The notes below the pieces were generated by a model. It was not told the DNA's origin, searched no databases, and worked only from the letters and a program-made list of their open reading frames with translations. 64,000 bases of DNA from Corynebacterium sp. MSK297 (GTDB lineage Bacteria; Actinomycetota; Actinomycetes; Mycobacteriales; Mycobacteriaceae), in the NCBI RefSeq assembly GCF_030232885.1, contig NZ_JASPGD010000002.1, positions 124,001 to 188,000 of the forward strand, written 5' to 3'. Each line of letters starts with the position of its first letter. The stretch's first letter is position 1. Position numbers and translations under genes: made by a program. Shown piece after piece: positions 52,288 to 62,041 of the stretch.

Positions 52288-54168
52288 CTAGTTTTCGGAC
52301 TCTCCCAAGCGCTCCATTAGATCGGCTTGTACCTCACGTCGGCGGATTTTGCCCAGTTGGTCGCGGGCCAATTCTTCAAAGTGGTAGAAGGTGCGTGGAA
52401 CTTTGTAACGGGTTAAGCGCTGACGGCAGAACTCGCGCAAACCTTCCGGATCTAACTCGGCGCCGTCGTTGAGAATCACACAGGCGACCACATCTTCCGA
52501 ACCATCCTTGCGCGGGCGCCCCACCACGGCGACATCGGCGACGTCGCGGTGTGAACTCACGGTTTCTTCCACCTCCGCCGGGTGCACGTTGAAACCACCG
52601 GTGATGATGATTTCTTTCAGGCGCGAGACCAGCCGCAAAAAACCGTCTTTTTCCATGATTCCGACATCGCCGGTGCGGAACCAGCCATCGTGGAAAGCCT
52701 CCTCGGTGGCTTCCGGCTTATTCAAGTAGCCCTGGAACACCTGTGGCCCTTTGACTAGGACCTCGCCTTCTTCACCATTTGGCATGGTCTCGTCGAGGTT
52801 GTTCTGGTTGGCGATGCGGATCAAGGTATTGGGCATAGGGACGCCGATAAAGCCCGGACGGCGATTTTCGTTGACTGGATTAGCAACGATCACCGGTGAG
52901 GTTTCGGTCAGGCCGTAGCCTTCCACCAACAGGCCGCCGGACAGTTTTTCCCACTCGTTGACGGTGGCAGCAGGCACTGGGGCGGCACCGGCAAACGAGT
53001 ACCGGATGCCCCGTAAGTCGAGGTCTTTGTTTTGCGCTTCCTCGGCGATCTTGTCGTAGAGCGTCGGCACGCCTGGCAGCCAGGTTGGCTTCCGCTTTTT
53101 GATGGCATCCAGCATCAACGGGATTTCCGGCTTCGGCAGCAGAATGATTTCGCCACCGATGTAGACAGAAAGCGCTCCGATAAGCGTGAGGCCATAAACG
53201 TGAAACATCGGCAGCGCGCCCATCAACGTTTCTGGCTTTTCGCCAATGCCCGGTAGCCAGTATTTGGCCATTTGCACATTGGAGCAGATATTACGGTGGC
53301 TGAGCATCGCGCCCTTCGGTGCGCCGGTGGTTCCCGAAGTGTAGAGGATGAATGCGATGTCATCCGGGGTAATCGTCGGCTCGGGTTCTAGGTGCTCGCC
53401 GGTGCCGCCGATCGCGCCGTCGAGAAGCATGCCGTAAGGAATCGCGTTGTCGGCTTGTGCTGTGAGCATGTCGCGTTTTTCGCGTACCGACGGCAGCGGT
53501 AGGTAGCGCAAGGCCAGCTGCTTGGTGCGCGGCATCGCCGCGACCATATTGACCGCGATCAGGTTTTGCAGCGCAGTGCTGTGGCGGAGTGGTTCCAGAG
53601 ATTCGGCGATTTTGTCCCAGACGATCGCGGTGCGCGCCTCGTGGTCTTTGAACAGGCCTTCCAGCTCATACGGGGTGTACAGCGGGTTGTGCTCGACGAC
53701 GGTGGCGCCCAGGCGGTGGATCGCGTGGATCGCAACGACGTGCTGCGGACAATTGGGAAGGATCACAGCTACTCGGTCACCCTTGCCGACGTCCAGTGAT
53801 TTCAAACTCGCAGCTACCGCCCGGACCTGCTTGTCGATCTGCGCGAAGGTTGTGGTCTGGCCGAAAAACCAGGTTGCGTTGCGGTCCGGATGCTTTTTGA
53901 GGTTATCGATGTAGTTGTCGACGAGCGTGATTTCAGCGAGTTCGATTTCCGGTGGGCAGGCGTCGTTGTAGTGCTGGAGCCAGGCGCGGCTTTCGAATGC
54001 TGTGGCTGCGCCGGTGGCGTTGGACCCAACTGATGATGCACTCTCGGTGGTGTCCTTGAGGGCGTGCTTCGGTGAGGAGTTCTCGGAGTTCGAGGAGCTT
54101 TCGGCGTTCGGGGAGTTTTCAGTGTTTGAGGAGCTCTCAGTGCTTGAGGAGTCTTCAGATGGAGACAT
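52288..54168 (-). CDS. Long-chain fatty acid-CoA ligase (FadD paralogue 2) with Ser/Glu-rich N-terminal extension
   Basis: 626 residues from the ATG at 54168 (AGGAGG ten bases upstream); an earlier in-frame start at 54222 lacks a site. Residues about 2-55 are low complexity, built from repeats of Ser, Glu and Asn (SSSNTENSPNAESSSNSENS). The enzyme then starts as its paralogues do (SRAWLQHYNDACPPEIELAE). Motifs FILYTSGTTGAPKGAMLS, VEGYGLTETSPV, GWFRTGDVGIMEKDGFLRLV and QLGKIRRREVQ are complete. The role is acyl-CoA formation. Own terminator behind it and 216 bases before the next gene, so the three paralogues are probably separate transcripts. Confidence 0.87.
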   Translation of the reverse strand: MSPSEDSSSTESSSNTENSPNAESSSNSENSSPKHALKDTTESASSVGSNATGAATAFESRAWLQHYNDACPPEIELAEITLVDNYIDNLKKHPDRNATWFFGQTTTFAQIDKQVRAVAASLKSLDVGKGDRVAVILPNCPQHVVAIHAIHRLGATVVEHNPLYTPYELEGLFKDHEARTAIVWDKIAESLEPLRHSTALQNLIAVNMVAAMPRTKQLALRYLPLPSVREKRDMLTAQADNAIPYGMLLDGAIGGTGEHLEPEPTITPDDIAFILYTSGTTGAPKGAMLSHRNICSNVQMAKYWLPGIGEKPETLMGALPMFHVYGLTLIGALSVYIGGEIILLPKPEIPLMLDAIKKRKPTWLPGVPTLYDKIAEEAQNKDLDLRGIRYSFAGAAPVPAATVNEWEKLSGGLLVEGYGLTETSPVIVANPVNENRRPGFIGVPMPNTLIRIANQNNLDETMPNGEEGEVLVKGPQVFQGYLNKPEATEEAFHDGWFRTGDVGIMEKDGFLRLVSRLKEIIITGGFNVHPAEVEETVSSHRDVADVAVVGRPRKDGSEDVVACVILNDGAELDPEGLREFCRQRLTRYKVPRTFYHFEELARDQLGKIRRREVQADLMERLGESEN

Positions 54169-54443
54169 GGGAAACAATCCTCCTGTGGTTGTCCTGTGGC
54201 GTTGATGGCCACACCGGGGCATGTGCTGTGAACCACGTGCATACGAACTAACAACCGGTAGCTAACGACCGCTAGCATCCTGTGACGTAAGTATGTGATC
54301 TAGATTGCAGTTTTGGTTCTGTAACCACAGTAGGTGATAAAAGTCTGGCTGGCTAGTATTTTTGTTTTCACTCACGAAATAGGCAGGTTTTGCGTGTTTC
54401 TGCCTGTTTATGCGTGTGCGCCGCTGCGGGCTAGCTATCTAGC

Positions 54444-56162
54444 CTAGCTCTCATCCTCTAAGCGCTTTAGCAGGTCAGCCTGCACCTCGCGACGGCGGAT
54501 TTTGCCCAGTTGGTCTTTCGCCAGATCCTCGAAGTGATAGAAGGTGCGCGGTACCTTGTATGGAGTCAGCCGTTCTTTGGCAAAAGCGCGCAGTCCCTCT
54601 GGGTTGAGCTCAGCACCGTCGCGAAGCACCACGCAGGCCACGACATCCTCGGCACCGTCGGAACGCGGACGCCCAACCACGGCGCACTCGACGACGTCGG
54701 CATGACTCAGCATGGTCTCTTCTACCTCGCCCGGATACACGTTGAATCCACCCGTGATGATGATTTCCTTGATGCGCGAAACCAGCCGGATAAAACCGTC
54801 TTTTTCCATGATTCCGACATCGCCGGTGCGGAACCAGCCATCATGAAACGCTGCCTCTGTGGCTTCCGGGTTGTCATAATAACCGTGGAAAACCTGTGGG
54901 CCGCGGGCAAGTAACTCGCCTTCCTGCCCGTCGGGAAGCGTCTCATCTAGGTTGTCCGGGTTGGCGATGCGCACCTGCGTGTCTGGAAACGGCACGCCAA
55001 TATAACCCGGGCGGCGGTCCTTGCTCATCGGGTTGCCCACCAGAATGGGGGAGCATTCAGTGAGGCCGTAGCCTTCCACCAGCAATCCGGAGGTGGCGCG
55101 CTCCCAGTTTTCCACGGTGTGCACCGGCAGGGTTGAGGCCCCGGAAAAAGCATTGCGGATCTTGGACAGGTCGATGCCTTTGTCCTTGGCTGCCTCGATG
55201 ATTTTCTCGTACAGCGGTGGCACGCCCGGGATCCATGTCGGCGGGTGTGTTTTCATGATGTCCATCAGCAGTGGAATCTGCGGCGACGGCAGCAGTACCA
55301 TCTCCGCACCCAAAAAGGGGCCCAACGTGCCGAAGAATGTCAGACCATACGCGTGGAACATGGGCAGCGCGCCCAACAGGCGTTCGTGCTGGTCGCCCAG
55401 GCCGGGCACCCAGTGCTTGCCCTGCAGGATATTGGCATACAGATTGCCGTGGGTCAGCTGCGCGCCTTTCGGGCTACCAGTGGTGCCGGATGTGTACAGA
55501 AGCAGCGCTGGGGTGTTCTTGTCGACGCCGTCGGCTGGGGTGAAATCGTGTGCGGAACCGCCCATGGAGCCGTCGGCAAGCATGGAAAACGGCACGGTAT
55601 TCGGAGCCGGGGCGGTCAACTGCTTACGGGTTTCGCGGATTTTCGGCAGCGGAATGCGCAGAGCCAGCTGCTTCAATTTCGGCATCGCTTCGATCATGTT
55701 CACTGAAACGATTGTTTCCAGCGCCAGGTCGCGATCCTGGCGTAGCTTCTCCACCGTTTCCGCGGCCTTATCCCAGACAATCGCCACACGGGCGCCATGG
55801 TTGACGAACGGATCGTGCAACTCGTGTGCCGTGTAGAGCGGGTTGTGCTCGACGACGATCGCTCCCAGCTTGAGCACAGCATAAAACGCAGCCACGTGCT
55901 GCGGGCAGTTCGGCAAAATGAGCGCGACACGATCGCCCGGCTCGACGCCAAGCGAGCGTAGGCCAGCGGCAATGCCGCGGACCTGCTCATCGAGCTCGCC
56001 GTAGGACATGCTGCGGCCGAAAAACCACGTCGCTGGCTTATTCCGGTTGATTGCCAAGTTGTTGTCATAAACGTCCAGCAAGGTCACGTTGCCGTAATCG
56101 AGCGTGTGTGGGGTGGATGGTGCGTAATGCTGCAGCCATGCCTGTGATTCAAAAGCCGACAT
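54444..56162 (-). CDS. Long-chain fatty acid-CoA ligase (FadD paralogue 3)
   Basis: 572 residues, the plain form without N- or C-terminal extension (starts SAFESQAWLQHYAPSTPHTL). Motifs LLLYTSGTTGSPKGAQLTHG, VEGYGLTECSPI (Cys instead of Thr next to Ser), GWFRTGDVGIMEKDGFIRLV and QLGKIRRREVQADLLKRL are intact. Likely closest to the ancestral form of the tandem set. Its upstream region holds three copies of a GTCTGTTTTGTAG-type repeat (56217-56266). Divergent from the MHS transporter gene. Confidence 0.88.
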   Translation of the reverse strand: MSAFESQAWLQHYAPSTPHTLDYGNVTLLDVYDNNLAINRNKPATWFFGRSMSYGELDEQVRGIAAGLRSLGVEPGDRVALILPNCPQHVAAFYAVLKLGAIVVEHNPLYTAHELHDPFVNHGARVAIVWDKAAETVEKLRQDRDLALETIVSVNMIEAMPKLKQLALRIPLPKIRETRKQLTAPAPNTVPFSMLADGSMGGSAHDFTPADGVDKNTPALLLYTSGTTGSPKGAQLTHGNLYANILQGKHWVPGLGDQHERLLGALPMFHAYGLTFFGTLGPFLGAEMVLLPSPQIPLLMDIMKTHPPTWIPGVPPLYEKIIEAAKDKGIDLSKIRNAFSGASTLPVHTVENWERATSGLLVEGYGLTECSPILVGNPMSKDRRPGYIGVPFPDTQVRIANPDNLDETLPDGQEGELLARGPQVFHGYYDNPEATEAAFHDGWFRTGDVGIMEKDGFIRLVSRIKEIIITGGFNVYPGEVEETMLSHADVVECAVVGRPRSDGAEDVVACVVLRDGAELNPEGLRAFAKERLTPYKVPRTFYHFEDLAKDQLGKIRRREVQADLLKRLEDES

Positions 56163-56216
56163 AGAAACTACCGTGCTTCCTTCGTGCTGGGGGTCTACTG
56201 GGACTGGTTTTATAGA

Positions 56217-56266
56217 GCGGTTTGTTTTGTAGCGTGGTCTGTTTTGTAGTGCGGTCTGTTTTGTCC
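56217..56266. repeat. Three tandem copies of a TCTGTTTTGTAG-type repeat
   Basis: GCGGTTTGTTTTGTA, GCGTGGTCTGTTTTGTA and GTGCGGTCTGTTTTGTC follow each other at about 17-bp spacing upstream of FadD paralogue 3. Confidence 0.8.
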
Positions 56267-56423
56267 GGATTGGAGAACTCTTTCCAGTGTACTCCCGGCA
56301 ACGTGGGGTGTTTCTGGGGGCTTGCGTGAATATTTATTTGAGAGTGTTCCGAATTATGAGATATATTCTCAATCCTTGGGACGATTGCCAACTTGTGGCT
56401 CGTTTAGTTGGCGGCCAGTTCAC

Positions 56424-56457
56424 TGTGCCTGCTGGTTCGGTGTGCCTGCTGGTTCGG
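56424..56457. repeat. Perfect 17-bp tandem duplication
   Basis: TGTGCCTGCTGGTTCGG at 56424-56440 and again at 56441-56457; related GCGGCCAGTT segments flank both sides. The 427-base gap 56163-56589 otherwise holds only the other two repeat blocks. Confidence 0.9.
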
Positions 56458-56518
56458 TGGCGGCCAGTTCGGTGCCGCCTGGTTTGGTTGCGACTGGTGC
56501 GCTGTGCTGTTTAGTCCA

Positions 56519-56569
56519 CCGCACCGCCTAGTGAAAGCCACCTAGTGAAAGCCGCACCGCCTAGTGAAA
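56519..56569. repeat. Repeated CCGCACCGCCTAGTGAAA units
   Basis: CCGCACCGCCTAGTGAAA at 56519-56536 and 56552-56569, with a shorter CCACCTAGTGAAA copy between (56538-56550), just ahead of the transporter ribosome site. Confidence 0.9.
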
Positions 56570-56589
56570 ATCGAAAACGGAGGAAACCA

Positions 56590-58038
56590 ATGACCTCGGA
56601 TACACCTATCAACTCCGAAGCATCGTCGAGATCGGCTAACCCGACCCAACCAGCGGCGAATAGTGAGTCAGGAACCAGTGGGGGACCAGCAACGACCGGC
56701 GGGCAAATTCCACGCGTCGTCGACAAGACCACCCGCCGTCGAATCATTGTGGCCTCCACGGTGGGTACCACCATTGAGTTCTACGATTTCTACGCTTATG
56801 CCACTGCCGCGGTCGCGGTATTTCCGTTCCTGTTCTTCCCAAAGAACGAAGACCCCACGGTCAGTCTGCTGGCGTCGTTTGCCACGTTCGGGCTGGCGTT
56901 TATCGCACGCCCACTCGGTTCCGTGCTATTCGGACACTTTGGAGATCGCGCCGGGCGAAAGGTGACACTCGTGGCATCCCTGCTGACGATGGGCATTGCC
57001 ACCTTCATCATTGGTCTCTTGCCGACGTATGCCGCTATCGGTATTGCCGCACCTGCGCTGTTGGCGATCATGCGTTTCTGCCAGGGCCTCGGACTGGGTG
57101 GTGAATGGTCCGGCGCAGCTTTGTTGGCCACCGAAAATGCCGAACCGGGTGCGCGCGCTCGCGCAGCCATGTGGCCCCAATTAGGCGCACCACTCGGTTT
57201 TATCCTGGCCAATGGCCTTTTCCTGATCTTGGTGCTCACCATGGGGCACGAAAATGGTCAGACCGATGGAGCGTTTATGGAGTGGGGCTGGCGCATCCCA
57301 TTCTTGCTTTCTGCGGTTATGGTGATCGTCGGGTTGTATGTGCGCATCAAACTAGAAGAAACCCCGGTATTCCAAGCTGCTGTCGACGGCGGTAAGAAAG
57401 CTAATTCGCCGCTGCGTGAGGCTTTCAAGACCGCATGGCGTCCAATGATCATGGGCACCGGTGTGATGCTGTCGACGTACACCTTGTTTTACCTGGTGAC
57501 TACCTGGGTGTTGTCCTACGGCATTGCTGATCCCGAAAAATCCGCTGGTCTGGGGATCCCATATGTGACATTCCTGAAGATGCAGCTGCTTACCATCTTG
57601 TTCTTCGTCGTCGGTGTCCCTTTGGCCGGACGTTGGGCGGACCAAATCGGGCGCAAGCGGTTCCTCACCATTGTGTCTGTGTTGATGCTGCTGTTCGCTA
57701 CGACGTTCGGTCTGCTGCTGACGCAAGGTACGGCGACGATTACCACCGTGACCTTGTGGTTGGCAGTGGGGATGTTCCTGATGGGCCTGATTTTTGGGCC
57801 CATGTCTGCAGTGTTGCCGGAGATGTTTCCGACGAATGTTCGCTACACCGGCTCTGGAATTTCCTACAACGTCAGCTCCATTTTGGGTGCTGCTATCGCG
57901 CCATTTATCGCGACCGCATTGGTCAATTCTTATGGTGTGGCCAGTGTTGGCATCTATCTCGCGGTGATTACCGGCATCACCCTGATCGCGGTGTCTTGCA
58001 TGAAAGAAACCAGGGATATTGATATGCGCGAGGTCTAG
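56590..58038 (+). CDS. MHS-family MFS transporter (metabolite:H+ symporter)
   Basis: 482 residues from the ATG at 56590 (CGGAGG upstream); the frame is open further to 56545. A polar Ser/Thr-rich N-terminus of about 50 residues precedes twelve helices. MHS signatures: RRIIVASTVGTTIEFYDFYA, FIARPLGSVLFGHFGDRAGR, LGGEWSGAALLATENA, and, in the second half, PLAGRWADQIGRKR and MFPTNVRYTGSGISYN. Family members carry organic acids, shikimate, proline or betaine with protons; substrate unknown. Downstream mshA begins 86 bases on. Confidence 0.88.
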   Translation: MTSDTPINSEASSRSANPTQPAANSESGTSGGPATTGGQIPRVVDKTTRRRIIVASTVGTTIEFYDFYAYATAAVAVFPFLFFPKNEDPTVSLLASFATFGLAFIARPLGSVLFGHFGDRAGRKVTLVASLLTMGIATFIIGLLPTYAAIGIAAPALLAIMRFCQGLGLGGEWSGAALLATENAEPGARARAAMWPQLGAPLGFILANGLFLILVLTMGHENGQTDGAFMEWGWRIPFLLSAVMVIVGLYVRIKLEETPVFQAAVDGGKKANSPLREAFKTAWRPMIMGTGVMLSTYTLFYLVTTWVLSYGIADPEKSAGLGIPYVTFLKMQLLTILFFVVGVPLAGRWADQIGRKRFLTIVSVLMLLFATTFGLLLTQGTATITTVTLWLAVGMFLMGLIFGPMSAVLPEMFPTNVRYTGSGISYNVSSILGAAIAPFIATALVNSYGVASVGIYLAVITGITLIAVSCMKETRDIDMREV

Positions 58039-58124
58039 CGGTCACGCTGGGGTAATAGTTCTAGGTCGCGACCTATACAAGCTCCGGTTCTGCTGTAGCA
58101 CCCCAGTATCTTTAGGATGCAAGT

Positions 58125-59444
58125 ATGCGCATCGCCATGATCTCTATGCACACCTCACCCATCGAGCAGCCGGGAATCGGCGATGCCGGGGGCATGAACG
58201 TCTACGTCTTAAATATTGCCCGCCAGCTCGCGAAACAGGGAATTGGCGTCGATATCTTCACCCGCGCCACCCGATCCTCCCAGCCGGAGGTCATGCAACT
58301 TGCCGAAAACCTCCGCGTTATCAACATCATCGCGGGCCCTTATGTCGGGTTAGAAAAAGAATCCTTGCCGACGCAGCTCGTTGCTTTCACCGGGGGCATC
58401 GTGCAGTTCGTCAACAAAGAATCCCAGTCGGCGCCCAAGCAGGAATCCCGTACGGGCTACGCCCCCTGCCACGCGCCGTACGATGCGATCCACTCCCATT
58501 ATTGGCTCTCCGGCCAGGTCGGCTGGTTGCTGCGCGACCTGTGGGGCATCAGCCTCGTCCACACCGCCCACACGCTTGCGGCGGTGAAAAACGCTTACCG
58601 CTCGGCTGACGATACCGCCGAATCTGAGGCCCGGCGCATCTGCGAACAGCAACTCGTCGACAACGCCGATGCTCTCGTCGTCAACACCGACGAAGAAGCC
58701 CGCGACCTCATCGGACATTACGATGCCGAACCGTCCAAGATCGTGGTGGTCCCGCCAGGTGCCGACCTAGAACTGTTTACCCCGGGCACAGACCGCAACA
58801 CCGAGCGCTCCCGACGCGAACTCGGCATCCCACTACACACGAAAGTGGTCGCTTTCGTCGGCCGACTACAGAAATTCAAAGGCCCTGAGGTGCTGATCCG
58901 CGCCACCGCCGAAATGTTCCGCCGCGAGCCGGACCGGTGCCTGCGAGTGGTGATCTGCGGTGGGCCGTCGGGAAGCGCAGCCAGCCCGGATTATTACCAC
59001 AATCTTGCCTGCGAACTGGGCGTCGGCAAGTGTATCCGGTTTATCGATACCCGTCCGCCGGAGGAACTGGTGGCGGTGTATCAAGCTGCCGACCTGATTG
59101 CGGTGCCGAGTTACAACGAATCCTTTGGGCTCGTTCCCATGGAGGCGCAGGCTTGTGGCACCCCGGTGGTGGCCGCACGGGTCGGCGGCCTGCCGATTGC
59201 CGTTGCAGACGGACAGACGGGTGTGCTTGTCGACGGGCACGAGCCTGCTGATTGGGCCGATGCGCTGGCAGATTTGCTGGACGACGACGAACGCCGCGTC
59301 CAGATGGGGCAGGCAGCGGTCGGTCATGCTGCGCAGTTTTCGTGGGCGACGGCTGCCGACCGGCTAGTGGAGGTATTCCAGGATGCGATTGCAAGTGCTG
59401 ACGGTGCAGCTAGGTTGCACAACCGGCAAGCCAGTGGGAATTAA
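58125..59444 (+). CDS. mshA: D-inositol-3-phosphate glycosyltransferase (mycothiol synthesis)
   Basis: 439 residues, GT4 family. N-terminal [20 protein letters not shown] binds the inositol phosphate/UDP site, [12 protein letters not shown] and [12 protein letters not shown] follow. The C-terminal domain has [16 protein letters not shown] and the E-x7-E block [20 protein letters not shown]. It joins UDP-GlcNAc to 1L-inositol-1-phosphate, the first committed step of mycothiol, the thiol used by MscR at 17416-18567. In M. tuberculosis mshA likewise lies upstream of gpm1-senX3-regX3, so the order is conserved. Confidence 0.95.
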   Translation: MRIAMISMHTSPIEQPGIGDAGGMNVYVLNIARQLAKQGIGVDIFTRATRSSQPEVMQLAENLRVINIIAGPYVGLEKESLPTQLVAFTGGIVQFVNKESQSAPKQESRTGYAPCHAPYDAIHSHYWLSGQVGWLLRDLWGISLVHTAHTLAAVKNAYRSADDTAESEARRICEQQLVDNADALVVNTDEEARDLIGHYDAEPSKIVVVPPGADLELFTPGTDRNTERSRRELGIPLHTKVVAFVGRLQKFKGPEVLIRATAEMFRREPDRCLRVVICGGPSGSAASPDYYHNLACELGVGKCIRFIDTRPPEELVAVYQAADLIAVPSYNESFGLVPMEAQACGTPVVAARVGGLPIAVADGQTGVLVDGHEPADWADALADLLDDDERRVQMGQAAVGHAAQFSWATAADRLVEVFQDAIASADGAARLHNRQASGN

Positions 59445-59549
59445 AAGGGGCACTAACTGGTAACTAATGGGGAACTAAAGGGCTGAGGAGTCTGGTGAGC
59501 TCGCCGTGGCTCCGGCACTGATCCCGCCGACCGTGGCATGCTAGAAGCT

Positions 59550-60434
59550 ATGACTGGACCTAATTCTGAAGTAAATTCTGCACCGAGTGCACCAAACGGA
59601 GTGAACGCGTCGGCACGCGGCAAGGACGCTGGCAAGAAGACCGACAACGCCAAGGGCAACAACTCTGCCTACGGCAAGCTTATCTTGCTGCGCCACGGCC
59701 AATCCACCTGGAACGAATCCAATCAGTTCACCGGCTGGGTGGATGTGGATCTGACTGCCCGCGGTGAAAACGAGGCGCGCCGGGCCGGTGAGTTGATTGC
59801 CACCGCCGGGCTGAAACCAGAAATCGTGTACACCTCGCTGCTTCGCCGCGCGATCCGTTCGGCAAATATCGCCCTGTCAGCGGCAAATCGCCACTGGATC
59901 CCGGTTGTGCGGAACTGGCGCATCAACGAACGCCACTACGGTGCCCTGCAGGGCTTGAACAAGGCGGAAACCCGCGACAAATACGGTGAGGACCAATTCA
60001 TGTCGTGGCGTCGTTCCTACGACACCCCGCCACCGGAGCTTGCCGACGACTCCCAGTACTCCCAAGCTGGCGATCCGCGCTATGCGGATGTGGAAAACCC
60101 GCCCCGCACCGAGTGCTTGAAAGACGTCGTGGCCCGTGCCGTCCCGTACTTCGAATCGGAGATCCTGCCACGGCTGCGGGATGGTCAGACCGTGTTGTTG
60201 GCGGCGCACGGAAATTCGCTGCGCGCGTTGGTCAAGCACTTGGATCAGATTTCTGATGAAGATATCGCCGGGCTCAACATTCCGACCGGGATGCCACTGG
60301 TGTACGAATTTGCCGCCGACGGCAGCATCGTGAACCCGGGTGGCGATTATCTGGACCCAGAGGCCGCCCAGGCTGGTGCTGCTGCTGTGGCTAACCAGGG
60401 ACAAGCACAAGCGGGCCAGGAACAGGCCAAGTAA
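59550..60434 (+). CDS. gpmA: 2,3-bisphosphoglycerate-dependent phosphoglycerate mutase
   Basis: 294 residues from ATG 59550 (another in-frame ATG at 59538). The catalytic core begins near residue 41: [20 protein letters not shown] (phospho-His49), [16 protein letters not shown] (Glu/Arg), and [15 protein letters not shown]. Compared with the usual size of about 250 residues it has an extra polar N-terminus of about 40 residues (Asn/Ser/Lys-rich) and a Gln/Ala-rich C-terminal tail ([15 protein letters not shown]). It interconverts 3- and 2-phosphoglycerate in glycolysis. The senX3 gene follows in six bases. Confidence 0.95.
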   Translation: MTGPNSEVNSAPSAPNGVNASARGKDAGKKTDNAKGNNSAYGKLILLRHGQSTWNESNQFTGWVDVDLTARGENEARRAGELIATAGLKPEIVYTSLLRRAIRSANIALSAANRHWIPVVRNWRINERHYGALQGLNKAETRDKYGEDQFMSWRRSYDTPPPELADDSQYSQAGDPRYADVENPPRTECLKDVVARAVPYFESEILPRLRDGQTVLLAAHGNSLRALVKHLDQISDEDIAGLNIPTGMPLVYEFAADGSIVNPGGDYLDPEAAQAGAAAVANQGQAQAGQEQAK

Positions 60435-60440
60435 TCTCGC

Positions 60441-61844
60441 GTGACTACTGCGCACATTGTTCTGCTCACCGTCGCTGTGACGGTGCTAGTTATCGCCGTG
60501 ATCCTGTTGCTTGGGGTTGCGGCTTTCTGGCGTGCACAAAAGTCCAACTACCTTGGTGCTCGCCTCGTCGAACGCGTGCAGCAGTACCTGCACCAGTACC
60601 ATCAGCAGTCTTCCCAGGGGATGGACAACGTGGCTGCTACTGCGGCGGCTAGTGCGCATACGGAGACGGCGGCGCATGCGGATGTGACGGAGCATGCGGA
60701 TGTGGCGAGTGCGGAGGCGACACAAGCGCCAATGCTGGAATCCAACCAGGTCGTGACCGTCGGCCAGATGCTGCATCTGGTGATCCAAAGTTCACCGACC
60801 GGCATTGTTGTCCTTGATCGTGATGGGGATGTCATGTTGTCGAACGCGCGGGCGCACGATATGGCGCTGGTGCATGCTCGGACCGTCGACAAGCAGGTCT
60901 GGCAGGTGGCTGCGAGCGTTTTTGACGACGAGGAAAAAGAAAACCGGTTGCTCGAGCTCGCGATACCGAAGCGTCGCACCGGCAATCGGATTTCGAACGT
61001 GCGCGCACTGGTCAAACCACTCACGCTTGTCGACGACAGGTTTGTGATCGTCTACGGCACGGATGAATCGGAAAACGTGCGTATGGAATCCGCGCGGCGA
61101 GATTTCGTCGCCAATGTCTCGCATGAACTGAAAACGCCGGTCGGTGGCATGGCGTTGTTGGCGGAGGCGTTGTTGGGATCGCCTGATGATCCAGAGCATG
61201 TGGAGTATTTTGGAAAACAATTGCAGCGCGAGGCCACGCGTATGGCCGATATGGTCAACGAGCTGATTTCTTTGTCCAAGCTGCAGGGGGCAGAAGCCCT
61301 GCCGGAGATCGAGCAGGTGTCTGTCGGCGACGTCATCAGTGCTGCGATCGTGCGTAACCAGATGGCCGCGGAGAATCACGGCATCGAATTGCACACCCCG
61401 GAGGGGGAAGCTTCTGCGGCCGGGGTTTTCGTCGCCGGAAATCGGAACTTGTTGGTCACGGCGGTATCCAATTTGGTCTCGAATGCCATTAACTATTCCC
61501 CAGATGCCACTCCAGTCACCATCAGCTGGGAGGAGGATTCCGAGGATGAAGTGTGCATTCACGTTTCTGACCAGGGTATTGGTATCGCGGCTGCGGATCA
61601 GGAACGCGTTTTTGAACGATTTTTCCGCGTAGACAAGGCGCGTTCGCGTCAGACCGGCGGCACTGGGCTGGGGTTGGCGATCGTGAAACACGTTATCGCG
61701 AACCACGGCGGCAAAATTAGTCTGCGCTCTGAGCTGGGTGAAGGCACCACATTTAGCTTGGCTTTGCCGAGGTATAAGGCTGAAACAGCAGAGACCGACC
61801 AGGATGTGGAGACCGGCCGTTCCACAAGTTCTGGACCTGATTAA
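60441..61844 (+). CDS. senX3: Sensor histidine kinase SenX3
   Basis: 467 residues with a GTG start. One N-terminal membrane helix (IVLLTVAVTVLVIAVILLLG), a low-complexity Ala/His/Glu linker (about 65-95), a PAS-like domain (GQMLHLVIQSSPTGIVVLD), a DHp domain with His228 in FVANVSHELKTPVGG, and the ATPase boxes NLVSNAINYSPD (N), SDQGIGIA (G1), FERFFRVD (F) and GGTGLGLAIVKH (G2). In mycobacteria SenX3-RegX3 responds to phosphate starvation with the PhoU/Pst system; the same is inferred here, and an exopolyphosphatase gene lies nearby. Forms an operon with regX3. Confidence 0.93.
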   Translation: MTTAHIVLLTVAVTVLVIAVILLLGVAAFWRAQKSNYLGARLVERVQQYLHQYHQQSSQGMDNVAATAAASAHTETAAHADVTEHADVASAEATQAPMLESNQVVTVGQMLHLVIQSSPTGIVVLDRDGDVMLSNARAHDMALVHARTVDKQVWQVAASVFDDEEKENRLLELAIPKRRTGNRISNVRALVKPLTLVDDRFVIVYGTDESENVRMESARRDFVANVSHELKTPVGGMALLAEALLGSPDDPEHVEYFGKQLQREATRMADMVNELISLSKLQGAEALPEIEQVSVGDVISAAIVRNQMAAENHGIELHTPEGEASAAGVFVAGNRNLLVTAVSNLVSNAINYSPDATPVTISWEEDSEDEVCIHVSDQGIGIAAADQERVFERFFRVDKARSRQTGGTGLGLAIVKHVIANHGGKISLRSELGEGTTFSLALPRYKAETAETDQDVETGRSTSSGPD

Positions 61845-61990
61845 GCCGTGATATAGGATGAGTAGTGTGACAAAAACCATTGTTTAAGTCACATCAGCCT
61901 GCGCAATCAGACATGACCATGCTTGTGGCTGCGTCGCTGTTTGGCTGCGTGACGGTGTGGCTGCACAATTCAGAGCGGACCAACAAGCTT

Positions 61991-62026
61991 AATCGACCCA
62001 AAGTACATAATCGACCCGAAGTACAA
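61991..62026. repeat. 18-bp tandem duplication in the senX3-regX3 gap
   Basis: AATCGACCCAAAGTACAT (61991-62008) and AATCGACCCGAAGTACAA (62009-62026). The intergenic region of senX3-regX3 also carries repeats (MIRUs) in mycobacteria, though of a different type. Confidence 0.85.
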
Positions 62027-62041
62027 AAAGGACAAGGCCCC

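Noticed and set aside
60792..61880. Minus-strand open frame of 362 codons opposite senX3
   Set aside because: Antisense shadow of the kinase; no ribosome site or domain.
61880..62041. N-terminal extension of RegX3 to 61880
   Set aside because: The extra 54 residues precede a canonical receiver start with its own ribosome site and include a tandem DNA repeat.
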